From contig JAEWMY010000051.1 in NCBI GenBank assembly GCA_023393015.1, positions 1 to 64,000 on the forward strand: DNA of 64,000 bases, given 5' to 3'. The position numbers and the translations under genes were made by a program. The notes under the pieces are model-generated. The model was given only the letters and a program-made list of their open reading frames with translations. It did no database searches and was not told where the DNA came from. Numbering within the stretch: the first letter of the stretch is position 1; each line of letters starts with the position of its first letter. Positions 34,382 to 42,320 of this stretch are shown one piece after another. Source of the DNA: Spirochaetota bacterium. Its GTDB lineage: Bacteria > Spirochaetota > Spirochaetia > Treponematales > Treponemataceae.

Positions 34382-35317
34382 TCAGGTCAGGAGTACCGCG
34401 AGAATCGGGATCGTCGCGACGGAAAGCAGGGTCGTGATGAAGATGATCGAGGAGCCGGTTTCCGTGTCCCCGCCGTACACCTCGGCGATGAGGCTCGTGT
34501 TCGAAGCGGCGGGCATTCCCGCCATGATGACCGTAATGGCCGTGAGCTGGAAGCCGACGCCTGCCGCCCGGCACGCCGCCCAGGTTACGAAGGGCCACAC
34601 GCCGAGCCTGAGGGCCGTTACCGCGTAGAGCCGCCAGTCCCCGACGACGGCCTTGAGGGGCGTTCGCGCGAGCATGAGCCCGACCACGATCATGGCGAGC
34701 GGAGTCGTGGTGCTGCCCAGGAGCTCAAGCGGCATGGCGACGGCCCGCGGAAGGGTAATCGACCCGACGAACAGGGCGAACCCGACGAGGGCGGCTACGA
34801 CGTTAACGTTTAAAAGCCTGACGAGTGGGAAGCCGAAACGGTATTTTTTGTCGGTTTCGCCTCGTTCGGAAGTTCCGGAAACTATCGCGATACCCACCGA
34901 AAAGGCCAGAAGATTGAATAAAATGTTGTGGATCGCCGCCAAAAAGAGGGAATCTTGCCCTAGAATGGAAACTACGACGGGAAAGCCCACGAAACCGGCG
35001 TTCGAGAACGCGAGCGAAAACACGAGGGCGCCGACCTGTCGTTTCGGCGTTTTCAGGAGACGTACGGCGGCGTACGAAAGAAGGATCATCCCGAGATAAA
35101 AGACCGTCGCGACGACGAGGGTCAACATCGCCCCGGAGAAGAGTTCCGGACTGAAGGGACGCTGGAGGGACGTCAGAATAAGGGCGGGAAGGGCCGCCTT
35201 TATTATCAGGTTGGAAAGGCCCTTGAGGGCCGTCCCCTCCACGATCCTGAGCTTGCCGAGGAGAAATCCGATGGCCATAAGCGAGAAGAGGGCGCCGATT
35301 TGCGTGAGAACCGTCAT
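34382..35317 (-). CDS. AEC (auxin efflux carrier) family transporter
   Basis: This membrane protein of about 311 residues has around ten hydrophobic segments and the AEC pattern of two five-helix halves (LSNLIIKAALPALILTSL, FSLAFSNAGFVGFPVVVSIL, MIVVGLMLARTPL, MAGMPAASNTSLIAEVYGG). AEC carriers move small organic acids or amino acids. The ATG at 35317 is preferred because a -10 box (GATAAT) sits exactly 6 nt upstream; the GTG at 35350 would lie within the promoter. The gene diverges from a PLP decarboxylase, so it may export that enzyme's product or import its substrate. Confidence 0.8.
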   Translation of the reverse strand: MTVLTQIGALFSLMAIGFLLGKLRIVEGTALKGLSNLIIKAALPALILTSLQRPFSPELFSGAMLTLVVATVFYLGMILLSYAAVRLLKTPKRQVGALVFSLAFSNAGFVGFPVVVSILGQDSLFLAAIHNILFNLLAFSVGIAIVSGTSERGETDKKYRFGFPLVRLLNVNVVAALVGFALFVGSITLPRAVAMPLELLGSTTTPLAMIVVGLMLARTPLKAVVGDWRLYAVTALRLGVWPFVTWAACRAAGVGFQLTAITVIMAGMPAASNTSLIAEVYGGDTETGSSIIFITTLLSVATIPILAVLLT

Positions 35318-35323
35318 ATTTTC

Positions 35324-35352
35324 ATTATCCGTAAAATCAATAATTGACACAA
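35324..35352 (-). promoter_or_regulatory. Promoter of the AEC transporter gene, leaderless geometry
   Basis: Minus strand TTGTGT (35352-35347), a 17-bp spacer and GATAAT (35329-35324). The ATG begins 6 nt later. Its -35 box overlaps that of the divergent decarboxylase promoter. Confidence 0.6.
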
Positions 35353-35372
35353 CCGGTGCGTGACACTATAGT
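35344..35372 (+). promoter_or_regulatory. Promoter of the PLP decarboxylase gene
   Basis: TTGACA at 35344-35349, a 17-bp spacer and TATAGT at 35367-35372. Confidence 0.8.
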
Positions 35373-35416
35373 GCAAAAACCAGCTTGTTTTTCCAAGGGA
35401 GGGATCTTTAAACTAA

Positions 35417-36586
35417 TTGAATAGAGACGAATACATCGGCGATGCCGATTGGCACCGTTTTCTCGAGTTTTCGGAAAAACTCGAAACGCCCTGTTTGGTC
35501 ATTAATCTGCGGACTATCAAGAAAAACTTCATCAAGCTGCAGAATTCCTTCCCGTTCGCGCAGATTTACTACGCGGTCAAGGCAAACCCGGCCCCGAAGG
35601 TAATCTCGCTCCTTTCAGAACTAGGATCAAGCTTCGACATCGCCTCCCGCTTCGAGCTCGACAAGGTCATGGGCCTCGATGTCGCGCCCGAGCGCATCAG
35701 CTACGGAAACACGATAAAAAAAGCGAAAGACATCGAGTATTTTTTCGAACGCGGCATCCGCATGTTCGCGACGGACAGCAAGGAAGACCTGAAGAACATC
35801 GCGAAGTACGCCCCCGGCTCCAAGGTGTACGTCAGGATTCTCGTCGAAAACTCGGTAACCGCCGACTGGCCCCTTTCCCGCAAGTTCGGCTGCCATCCCG
35901 ACATGGCGTACGACCTTCTCGTGCAGGCGCGGGATCTCGGCCTCACCCCGTACGGTATATCCTTCCACGTCGGTAGCCAACAGCGCGACATCGGCCAGTG
36001 GAACGACGCCATCGCCAAGACGAAGTATCTCATGACGAGCCTCGAGGAAGAAGAGGGCATAAAACTCCAGATGATCAACATGGGCGGAGGCTTCCCCGCC
36101 AACTATACCCAGCCGACGAACGATCTTTCCGAGTACGCCTCGGAGATCACGCGGTATCTCCGCGACGACTTCGGCGACGAGATCCCGCAGATCATCCTCG
36201 AGCCCGGCCGCTCGCTCGTGGGAGACTCGGGTATCCTCATCAGTGAGGTCGTCCTCATCTCCCGCAAGAACAATACCGCGCTCAGCCGCTGGGTGTACTG
36301 CGACACCGGCAAGTTCAACGGCCTTATCGAGACCCTCGGCGAGTCCATCAAGTACCCGATCGTCACGAGCAAGGACGCGCCCTCGGTAAAGATGGGCGAG
36401 GTTATACTCGCCGGCCCCACGTGCGACAGCATGGATATCATGTACGAGGACTGCAAGTACCGCCTTCCCCTCGACCTAAAGATCGGCGACCGCCTCTACT
36501 GGCTTACCACCGGCGCCTACACCTCGAGCTACGCCTCGGTCGAGTTCAACGGCTTCCCCCCGCTCAAGACCCATTTCATGGATTAA
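35417..36586 (+). CDS. Fold-type III PLP decarboxylase (ornithine/lysine decarboxylase family)
   Basis: The 389-residue protein matches the alanine-racemase-fold decarboxylases. Lys55 in YYAVKANP binds PLP, with ISFHVGSQQRD, the phosphate loop NMGGGFPANY, LEPGRSLVGD and the catalytic Cys in GPTCDSMDIMY. The GPTCDSMD form fits ornithine/lysine decarboxylases rather than diaminopimelate decarboxylase. Cadaverine or putrescine would be the product; lysine versus ornithine cannot be settled by eye. The start is TTG at 35417, about 13 nt after AAGGGAGGG, a wide spacing. Confidence 0.8.
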   Translation: MNRDEYIGDADWHRFLEFSEKLETPCLVINLRTIKKNFIKLQNSFPFAQIYYAVKANPAPKVISLLSELGSSFDIASRFELDKVMGLDVAPERISYGNTIKKAKDIEYFFERGIRMFATDSKEDLKNIAKYAPGSKVYVRILVENSVTADWPLSRKFGCHPDMAYDLLVQARDLGLTPYGISFHVGSQQRDIGQWNDAIAKTKYLMTSLEEEEGIKLQMINMGGGFPANYTQPTNDLSEYASEITRYLRDDFGDEIPQIILEPGRSLVGDSGILISEVVLISRKNNTALSRWVYCDTGKFNGLIETLGESIKYPIVTSKDAPSVKMGEVILAGPTCDSMDIMYEDCKYRLPLDLKIGDRLYWLTTGAYTSSYASVEFNGFPPLKTHFMD

Positions 36587-36599
36587 CCGCCTCGTAGGA

Positions 36600-36635
36600 T
36601 AGTCGCGCCCTGGCGTTTTCGCCGGGACGCGACTA
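36600..36635 (+). terminator. Long hairpin after the decarboxylase gene
   Basis: Sixteen-base arms TAGTCGCGCCCTGGCG and CGCCGGGACGCGACTA with one mismatch and one G-T pair around TTTT. No T run follows, so it may protect the 3' end or be a weak terminator. Confidence 0.5.
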
Positions 36636-36656
36636 CTATTACTAAGGGGGACGGTC

Positions 36657-37820
36657 ATGAAAACGCGAAACGATTCCTCCTTACGACGCACGTTCCTCCG
36701 TCTTCGGGCGTTCCCGGTACCATTCGGGGTCGTGTTCCTGTGCGCGGCCCTTTGTTCCGTCTCCTGCTCTTCGGGAGCTCGGGACGAGTTCTCAGGGACG
36801 CCGAACGGGGTGAGCGTGGTATTTTGCGTGGGCGACGGCATGGGACCCGAGCAGATTCGCGCCGCGAGCCTGTTCGCCACCGGTCGGGATGACGCCCTGT
36901 CGTTTTCCGAGTTTCCGGTCCGGGGAACGGCTACTACGCGTTCGGTGAGCTCGGCGATAACCGATTCCGCCGCGTCGGCGACCGCCATGGCCACGGGTTA
37001 CAAAGTCGATAACGGAGTCGTCAGCAGGCTCCGTCCCGGATCCGGTCGCGATCTTACGACCCTTGCCGAGTACGCGAGCGCCCTCGGCAAGAAAGTCGGC
37101 GTCGCCACCACTGCCGCCGTCACGCACGCGACCCCCGCGGCCTTTATCGCTCACGCGAACGACAGGCTGCACTACGGCGTGATAGCGGGGTACATCGTCA
37201 ACGCAACGCGACCGCTCGTCCTGTTCGGAGGCGGGGGCGCCGAGTTCTCGGCCGAACCCGCGTTTTTCGCTTCCGCGGGGTATACGGTCGTTCAGACGGT
37301 CGAACAGCTCTCGACCTCCGGTTCCGCTCTTCCCCTGTGCGGGCTCTTCGCCGACGGGCATCTGCCCTACGAGTACGACGGTTACGCAGCCGCGCCGGAC
37401 GCGCCGCGTCTGGTCGATATGGTACGAAGTTCCCTCGCGGTACTCGGAGAAGGCGAGGCGGGGTTTTTCCTGCTGGTGGAAGGCGCGCGGATCGATAACG
37501 CGGGGCACGACAACAACGTCGAGCGGATGATCCGCGAGACGATCGCCTTTTCGGACGCCGTACTCGCCGTCACCGAATGGATCGACGCCAATCCCGGGCG
37601 AAAGATCCTTTTGGTCGTAACGGCCGACCACGAGACCGGCGGGCTCGCCATCGTAGGCGATCCTGCGGCAGGCGTCTATCCCGAGGTTACCTGGTCCACG
37701 ACCGGTCATACCGCCACTCCCGTCCCCTATTACGCCGTCGGGTACCGCTGCGCCGACATGGCCTCGGTGACCGACAATACCCACTTCGCCGGCTTGTTGC
37801 GGGACGTGATGCGGCAATAA
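36657..37820 (+). CDS. Alkaline phosphatase (PhoA superfamily), lipoprotein form
   Basis: The 387-residue protein has a basic, hydrophobic leader ending in a lipobox-like VSC, so it is probably an envelope lipoprotein. The catalytic domain shows the metal motif FCVGDGMG, the nucleophile Ser in TDSAASATAMATG, THATPAAF, EGARIDNAGHDNN, TADHETGGLAI and TGHTATPVP, all hallmarks of alkaline phosphatase. It would release phosphate from organic phosphoesters outside the inner membrane. AAGGGGG precedes the ATG. No Pho box was identified. It is the last core gene before the AT-rich island. Confidence 0.9.
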   Translation: MKTRNDSSLRRTFLRLRAFPVPFGVVFLCAALCSVSCSSGARDEFSGTPNGVSVVFCVGDGMGPEQIRAASLFATGRDDALSFSEFPVRGTATTRSVSSAITDSAASATAMATGYKVDNGVVSRLRPGSGRDLTTLAEYASALGKKVGVATTAAVTHATPAAFIAHANDRLHYGVIAGYIVNATRPLVLFGGGGAEFSAEPAFFASAGYTVVQTVEQLSTSGSALPLCGLFADGHLPYEYDGYAAAPDAPRLVDMVRSSLAVLGEGEAGFFLLVEGARIDNAGHDNNVERMIRETIAFSDAVLAVTEWIDANPGRKILLVVTADHETGGLAIVGDPAAGVYPEVTWSTTGHTATPVPYYAVGYRCADMASVTDNTHFAGLLRDVMRQ

Positions 37821-37987
37821 GTCGCGGGCTCAAATATTGAAATTTCGATACACCTATGAAAAAATTGTTTTTTGATTATCCCTCTTTACTAACTGCTAAG
37901 CAAAGAAAGTGTTGACAAAAGAGTGTGGTTTAACGTTATCTCAAAGGTTTACATGTTGGGAATGATAGTTCAAAATAAAATCATGGT
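37821..37987. other. AT-rich left edge of the acquired island
   Basis: Base composition turns AT-rich after the alkaline phosphatase stop. A TTGACA-like box lies near 37914. No supported reading frame is present. Confidence 0.4.
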
Positions 37988-37992
37988 CTACG
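37988..37992. repeat. Target-site duplication, left copy (CTACG)
   Basis: CTACG directly precedes the TG end of the IS21-family element; the second copy follows its CA end at 40207-40211. Confidence 0.75.
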
Positions 37993-38063
37993 TGTCAACA
38001 TCGGTGAAAGACTTCCGCTTTTCATCGGTCAGTCATTTCCGCTTTTTATAGTGTTCGGGACCT

Positions 38064-38831
38064 TCATCCCAAGGAGTCAACGACTCCCATTTTCAACCGA
38101 TCTTTCATGCGGTATGAGTCGCCCTTAAGCGAAACGACGTGCGCATGATGCAAGAGACGGTCCAGCGTCGCCGTGGCGATCGCGTCATCGGACATGATCT
38201 CCGACCACTTTCCGAAGGGCTTGTTGGTCGTAATCATGATCGATCCGTGTTCATACCGCGAATTGACCAACTGAAACAGTAAGTTAGCCTGCTCGGCCGT
38301 GTAGTTTTCGTAACCGACTTCGTCGATCACGAGAACGTGCGGCTTCTTGAGCCAGGTAAGCTTGCGCTTCAGACGATTTTGAGCGCGGGCATGCGTCAGC
38401 GTTTCCATCAAGCTCGTTGACGACATGAAATAAGCGGTGTATCCGGCGACACACGCCTCGTAGGCCAAAGCGGACATGAGATGCGTCTTACCGAGTCCCG
38501 AGGCGCCCAGAAGGATTACGTTTTCCTTGCGTTCGATAAAAGAGAGTGTTTTCAGCTCGGCGAGCTTTGAAGCGCTCAAGCCACCCTTGAGCCAGGAAAG
38601 ATCGAAATCGTCGAGTCGCTTCTTGGCCGGTATCGCCGAAAGCTTGAGCCTGCTCTTTATCGCGCGCTCGCGGCGCGGGATATACTCGGTCTCGACTAAG
38701 CCCGACACGATGTCGAGAAGAGAACCGTCTTTCCGCGCCTGATCGGCGAGAAATGACTCGAGGTTCGCGGCCATGAAGGAAAGGCCCATCTCCTCAAGGC
38801 GCATCGTCGCGGTTTCAAGTTGGACGTTCAT
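38064..38831 (-). CDS. istB: IS21-family helper ATPase IstB
   Basis: This 255-residue AAA+ ATPase is related to DnaC. It has Walker A LLGASGLGKTHL, Walker B VLVIDEVGYE and sensor region IMITTNKPF. IstB assembles on target DNA and activates the IstA transposase. The ATG overlaps the istA stop codon by 4 nt, as usual in the family. It appears full length. Confidence 0.92.
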   Translation of the reverse strand: MNVQLETATMRLEEMGLSFMAANLESFLADQARKDGSLLDIVSGLVETEYIPRRERAIKSRLKLSAIPAKKRLDDFDLSWLKGGLSASKLAELKTLSFIERKENVILLGASGLGKTHLMSALAYEACVAGYTAYFMSSTSLMETLTHARAQNRLKRKLTWLKKPHVLVIDEVGYENYTAEQANLLFQLVNSRYEHGSIMITTNKPFGKWSEIMSDDAIATATLDRLLHHAHVVSLKGDSYRMKDRLKMGVVDSLG

Positions 38832-40072
38832 ACGGCAACCTCCGCGAGAAGGCGCTCATACCATGAAGGAGGACGCGTATCGACGTGGATGTCCGAGGCC
38901 TCGACGTTATGCGGTTCGTTCTTATGCCCGTGCGGCTGCGTCTGCTTGCGCCAAAGGGCAACGAGATCCTTTCGGTCAACGTCCCTGATATCGGCCACGC
39001 GCGAACCCTTGGATAGCAGCGTGAAGCTGCGTATTGCCGTTTCCTTTTCGTAGAGCGTCGCATCGCGAGTAAGCGGGTGAAACCGCAACGTCAGTACCTT
39101 CCCGAGGTACCGAGCGGGGACCGAATACCGGTTCGTCTCGAAACGAATCGTTCCTTCAAGCGAGACGACGACCTCCTCGCTCGCGCGAACGTCAGGCGCG
39201 GCCGCCGGGATGAATGGGGTAAAAAGCGTCCGCTCGCGTTCGAACCGCTCATTTCTGGTTTCGCAGAACGCCCTGATTGGCTCTTCGTTGACCTCTTCAA
39301 GCCACTCATTCACCGCCGAGTTAAGGTCATCGATGCTCGTGAGGTTCATGGTTCGGGCCATCGGCAGAAAGTGGTTTCCAAGATACCCGATGAATCGTTC
39401 GACCTTGCCCTTTGTCTGGGGCCGCCTGACCTTGCACCGCTTTGGCTCAAAGCCGCACTGCGCGGCGAACGCAAGAAGCGCGGAATGAACTTCCCAGACC
39501 CCGCCTCGATTGAGCCATGCGGTTTTCATGTTGTCGTACAGGATTTCGCGGACGACGCCTGCGAAATGCTTAAACGCCTCGACATGACACGCGAGCAGCG
39601 TCGGGCTTTTCATGTCGGTCGTGAAACGGACGTATGCTCGGCGCGAATAGCCAAGGAGCATGACGAACGCGTATACCTTCCGCGGAACGCCGTCGATTTC
39701 CCATATGCCCGCCTCTTTCCAGTCGACCTGGGCTTGCTGTGCTGGCATCGTCTCGAATCTGATAACAGCCCGTTTGACGACTTCGTCGCTGACTTGTTTT
39801 GCGCGTACCCGGAGGATGGTCATTCCGCCCGTATAGCCTTGCGCAACGAGCTCTTTTCGGAGTACAACCAGATTGTAATTCGGTGCCTTGTCGATTCTAG
39901 CCGTGATGTATTCATGATAGGGATCGAGCAGGCTCTGTTTCGCGGCCGGTTGCACTCCCGGCTTCGCCTTGAGGTAGTTGCGGACCATTCGGTCGCTTAC
40001 CCAGGGCATTTCGGCTATCTCCCACTGTTTGTGTCCTGCCTTTCGCAGGACTTCCGCTTGGTGCATTTTCAC
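38828..40072 (-). CDS. istA: IS21-family transposase IstA
   Basis: This 414-residue transposase has an N-terminal helix-turn-helix (EVLRKAGHKQWEIAEMPWVSDRMVRNYL) and an rve/DDE core. The catalytic Asp residues are in AQVDWKEAG and ILYDNMKTAW, and the Glu is in TKGKVERFIGYL. The C-terminal Mu-like region (ETNRYSVPARYLGK) is present. AGGAAGGTGAAA precedes the ATG. Length is close to the family norm and no break is seen. Confidence 0.92.
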   Translation of the reverse strand: MKMHQAEVLRKAGHKQWEIAEMPWVSDRMVRNYLKAKPGVQPAAKQSLLDPYHEYITARIDKAPNYNLVVLRKELVAQGYTGGMTILRVRAKQVSDEVVKRAVIRFETMPAQQAQVDWKEAGIWEIDGVPRKVYAFVMLLGYSRRAYVRFTTDMKSPTLLACHVEAFKHFAGVVREILYDNMKTAWLNRGGVWEVHSALLAFAAQCGFEPKRCKVRRPQTKGKVERFIGYLGNHFLPMARTMNLTSIDDLNSAVNEWLEEVNEEPIRAFCETRNERFERERTLFTPFIPAAAPDVRASEEVVVSLEGTIRFETNRYSVPARYLGKVLTLRFHPLTRDATLYEKETAIRSFTLLSKGSRVADIRDVDRKDLVALWRKQTQPHGHKNEPHNVEASDIHVDTRPPSWYERLLAEVAV

Positions 40073-40206
40073 CTTCCTGGCGTTTATGGACGGGCTCCTT
40101 TTGCTGATTGTCGTTAACCAACATTAGGATGTCCCGTCCTTTTTGTCATCAAAAAAGCGGAAACGCCCGACCGATGTTTTTAGGAAAGATATCACCGATG
40201 CTCACA

Positions 40207-40211
40207 CTACG
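40207..40211. repeat. Target-site duplication, right copy (CTACG)
   Basis: Same five bases as 37988-37992, directly after the element's terminal CA. Confidence 0.75.
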
Positions 40212-40361
40212 TCGTCTATATCTACCAAAGAACAAATCATTTATCGATTTTTAAATCAGAAATATCTTGCTAAAATCGTGAACAGGCTCAATAATCGACC
40301 GAGGAAATCACTTGGATACAGAACAACGCGGAAGACTTTTCAACTTACCTCTCGTATTTAA
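40212..40361 (+). pseudogene. C-terminal remnant of an IS30-family transposase
   Basis: The frame ending at 40361 reads IVNRLNNRPRKSLGYRT, the well-known C-terminal signature of IS30 transposases, then TRKTFQLTSRI. Only about 50 codons remain, without the DDE core. The IS21-family insertion lies just upstream, but only about 60 bp of AT-rich DNA on its far side could belong to the same gene, so most of the transposase was lost separately. Confidence 0.7.
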
Positions 40362-40394
40362 AACTTGATTTTAGGCTTGATTACGAGACAATAA

Positions 40395-40490
40395 TATACA
40401 ATCAATTGGCTGACTGAGTTTTATTTTTCTGATGTAAACATTACTATATATGATGCATTTGAAAAAACCTGTGAAGTTTTAAATGAGTAA
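40395..40490 (+). pseudogene. C-terminal gene fragment upstream of the broken glycosyltransferase
   Basis: An open stretch of about 31 codons ends ...AFEKTCEVLNE-stop. Its stop overlaps the next start (AATGAGTAA), which suggests it was the end of an upstream gene in a coupled polysaccharide operon. It has no start codon and no identifiable family. Confidence 0.35.
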
Positions 40491-40956
40491 ACCCAAAATA
40501 TTAGTCGTTGCTCATGATTCTTCTTTGTATGGGGCTTCAAAGTCTTTATTGACCTTGCTTGAATATATCTCTTTAACTGCTTTTGCGACTCTTTTCGTTT
40601 TGATTCCCTATGGAGGAGTTGTAGAGGATGAATTATAGAGGCTTGGGATAGAATATGAAATAATCCCGTTTCGGAGGTGTGTTGCAAGGAATTTTGAAGG
40701 ATCTCGGTTCGATTGGTATAAAAGGATTGTACGGTATTATTTTTCTCAGATGATAAGTATCAAAAGGTTGAGACGATACGTGAAAATAATCAATCCTGAT
40801 TTAATATACTCAAGCACCTCAGTAATTACGATCGGATATTCACTTGCTCGTAAATATCTGGTGCCGCATGTTTGGCATATCCGAAAGTTTGGTGATTTAG
40901 ATTACAATTTCTCATATTTTCCGAATCGCGAAACTCTCATTCGGAATATAATAAAA
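40483..40956 (+). pseudogene. Glycosyltransferase (GT4-like), broken by a stop codon and an IS
   Basis: The frame begins MSKPKILVVAHDSSLYGASK, a typical start of family 4 glycosyltransferases, where the G-S/A-K loop lies near the donor-binding site. An in-frame TAG at 40636-40638 interrupts it after 51 codons. The same frame then continues (RLGIEYEIIPFRR, PDLIYSSTSVITI, PHVWHIRKFGDLDY) until the IS1595 element cuts it at 40956. The C-terminal half is not found beyond the element. The gene is dead by two independent lesions. Confidence 0.75.
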
Positions 40957-41670
40957 GGGGCTGTACTAGATAAAATTCCGAATTATACTTAAAAAGTGGT
41001 TATAACTCATTGTAGGTTAAAGAAATCCACTCAAATAAAACTACTAGAATTCTTTGTTCTAGAAGTTACTGCGAGATCAGCTGCAAATCTCCTAGAAATA
41101 CACCCAAATTCAGCTGCTTTGTTTTATACAAAAATACGCCAAGTTATTTCGTATTACCTTGGTTTAGAAGCTAAAGAAGTATTTTACGGCGAAATAGAAA
41201 TAGATGAAAGCTATTTCGGTGGTGTGCGTAAAGGAAAACGAGGGCGTGGAGCAGCTGGTAAAACTATTGTATTTGGTATGCTCAAACGTCAATGCAAAGT
41301 CTATACAGTAGTGGTTGAGAATACGAAAACAAGCACCTTAATGGCTGAGACTGCCCGGAAAATAAGGCCTGACAGCGTTGTATATACTGATTATTACCAT
41401 AGCTATGATGCGTTGGATGTCAGTGAATTTCATCATCATCGTATCGATCATTCAGATAAATTTGTTGATGAAAAGAATCACATTAATGGCATAGAGAATT
41501 TCTGGAACCAAGCAAAACGTATTTTGAGAAAGTACAACGGAATTGATAAAAATCACTTTTCATTATTTCTTAAAGAATGTGAGTTCCGTTTCAATTACGG
41601 AACCCCAAAACAACAGCTTAAAACACTACGAAAATGGTGTGGGGTTTAAGGTTTTATCTAGTACAGCCCC
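40957..41670 (+). mobile_element. IS1595-family insertion sequence with perfect terminal repeats
   Basis: The 714-bp element has identical 19-bp inverted ends, GGGGCTGTACTAGATAAAA at 40957-40975 and its complement at 41652-41670. It carries a single transposase. Family elements usually make 8-bp target duplications; the flanks here (TAATAAAA and TAATTTTT) match only in the first four bases, so the ends may have been altered by a deletion. Confidence 0.88.
40996..41649 (+). CDS. IS1595-family transposase
   Basis: This 217-residue transposase has the DDE-type core of the IS1595/ISXO2-like family: IEIDESYFGGVRKGKRGRGA with the first Asp, VVYTDYYHSYD with the second, and HINGIENFWNQAKR with the final acidic residue. 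The N-terminal part (ITHCRLKKSTQIKLLEFF, SAANLLEIHPNSAALFY) is the short DNA-binding region of the compact subgroup. The start is GTG at 40996. It looks intact. Confidence 0.9.
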   Translation: MVITHCRLKKSTQIKLLEFFVLEVTARSAANLLEIHPNSAALFYTKIRQVISYYLGLEAKEVFYGEIEIDESYFGGVRKGKRGRGAAGKTIVFGMLKRQCKVYTVVVENTKTSTLMAETARKIRPDSVVYTDYYHSYDALDVSEFHHHRIDHSDKFVDEKNHINGIENFWNQAKRILRKYNGIDKNHFSLFLKECEFRFNYGTPKQQLKTLRKWCGV

Positions 41671-42282
41671 TAATTTTTATTGTTAGAAAACAATGCTACG
41701 AACGGTTTATTATTCCCTCCTTATCGAGCATATTTATCTCTAATTACGCATTGCTCTGTTCGTTCCATAATTAGGACTTTCTTGTAGGTTAGTATGTCAA
41801 CAAGAAAGGGATACTACGCTTTTTGTATTGATTAGGAAGAGAATTGTACAGCATACTTGGAATGTTTTCGTCATATAATTGAATAATCGTAATACCATTT
41901 TTTTATAAGTTGTTTGAAACGAATAGATCAATGTCCGAATAATACGATTATGACAAGGTTTGTGTTATTGATTATTATTTTGTTTTCGTTTCTTCTCCTT
42001 GAAATATATGCTATTCTTCGACGGTGATATCAATGAAACTGGATATTTGATCCTTTAGGATATCATTTTATCAACTCAAAAACATCGAATCTAGTTCATT
42101 AAGAAATAATGCTAAGCATTTTACATGCTTAAATAAAAGTTTGAGAGTTTAAATCGATCTTATCTTAATTCTACGAACAATCCCTTAATGACTAAAAAGT
42201 ATTGGGTGGACTTCAAACATGTAATCAGGCGAAAGCTTGCTCTATATAGATAGGGATAATTCTTATTTACTGAATAAAAATG
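41671..42282. other. Gene-poor AT-rich stretch
   Basis: No convincing gene. It holds an inverted repeat CTTTCTTGT...ACAAGAAAG at 41777-41808 and a 25-codon hydrophobic frame at 41950-42027 (MTRFVLLIII...) that may be a decayed leader of a membrane protein. The glycosyltransferase upstream does not resume here in any frame. Confidence 0.4.
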
Positions 42283-42310
42283 TTGCAATTTATGTTTTTA
42301 TATATATAAT
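42283..42310 (+). promoter_or_regulatory. Candidate promoter of the GT92-like gene
   Basis: TTGCAA at 42283-42288, a 16-bp spacer and TATAAT at 42305-42310, 10 nt before the ATG. AT-rich DNA makes chance matches more likely. Confidence 0.45.
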
Positions 42311-42320
42311 CAAATTAAAT

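Larger units (their letters stand above)
37993..40206 (-). mobile_element. IS21-family insertion sequence, apparently intact
   Basis: The 2214-bp element begins TGTCAACATCGGTGA and ends with the related inverse TCACCGATGCTCACA, so it has the TG...CA ends of IS21. Each end carries a second internal repeat: CATCGGTCAGTCATTTCCGC at 38023-38042 and its partner GCGGAAACGCCCGACCGATG near 40157-40176. It encodes istA and istB with a 4-nt overlap and is flanked by a 5-bp direct repeat. Both genes are open, so it may still be active. The composition is closer to the GC-rich core than to the surrounding island. Confidence 0.88.

Noticed and set aside
42237..42320. TTG at 42237 as start of the GT92-like gene
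   Set aside because: It lies upstream of the only promoter-like sequence and adds residues not expected in the family; the ATG at 42321 is simpler.
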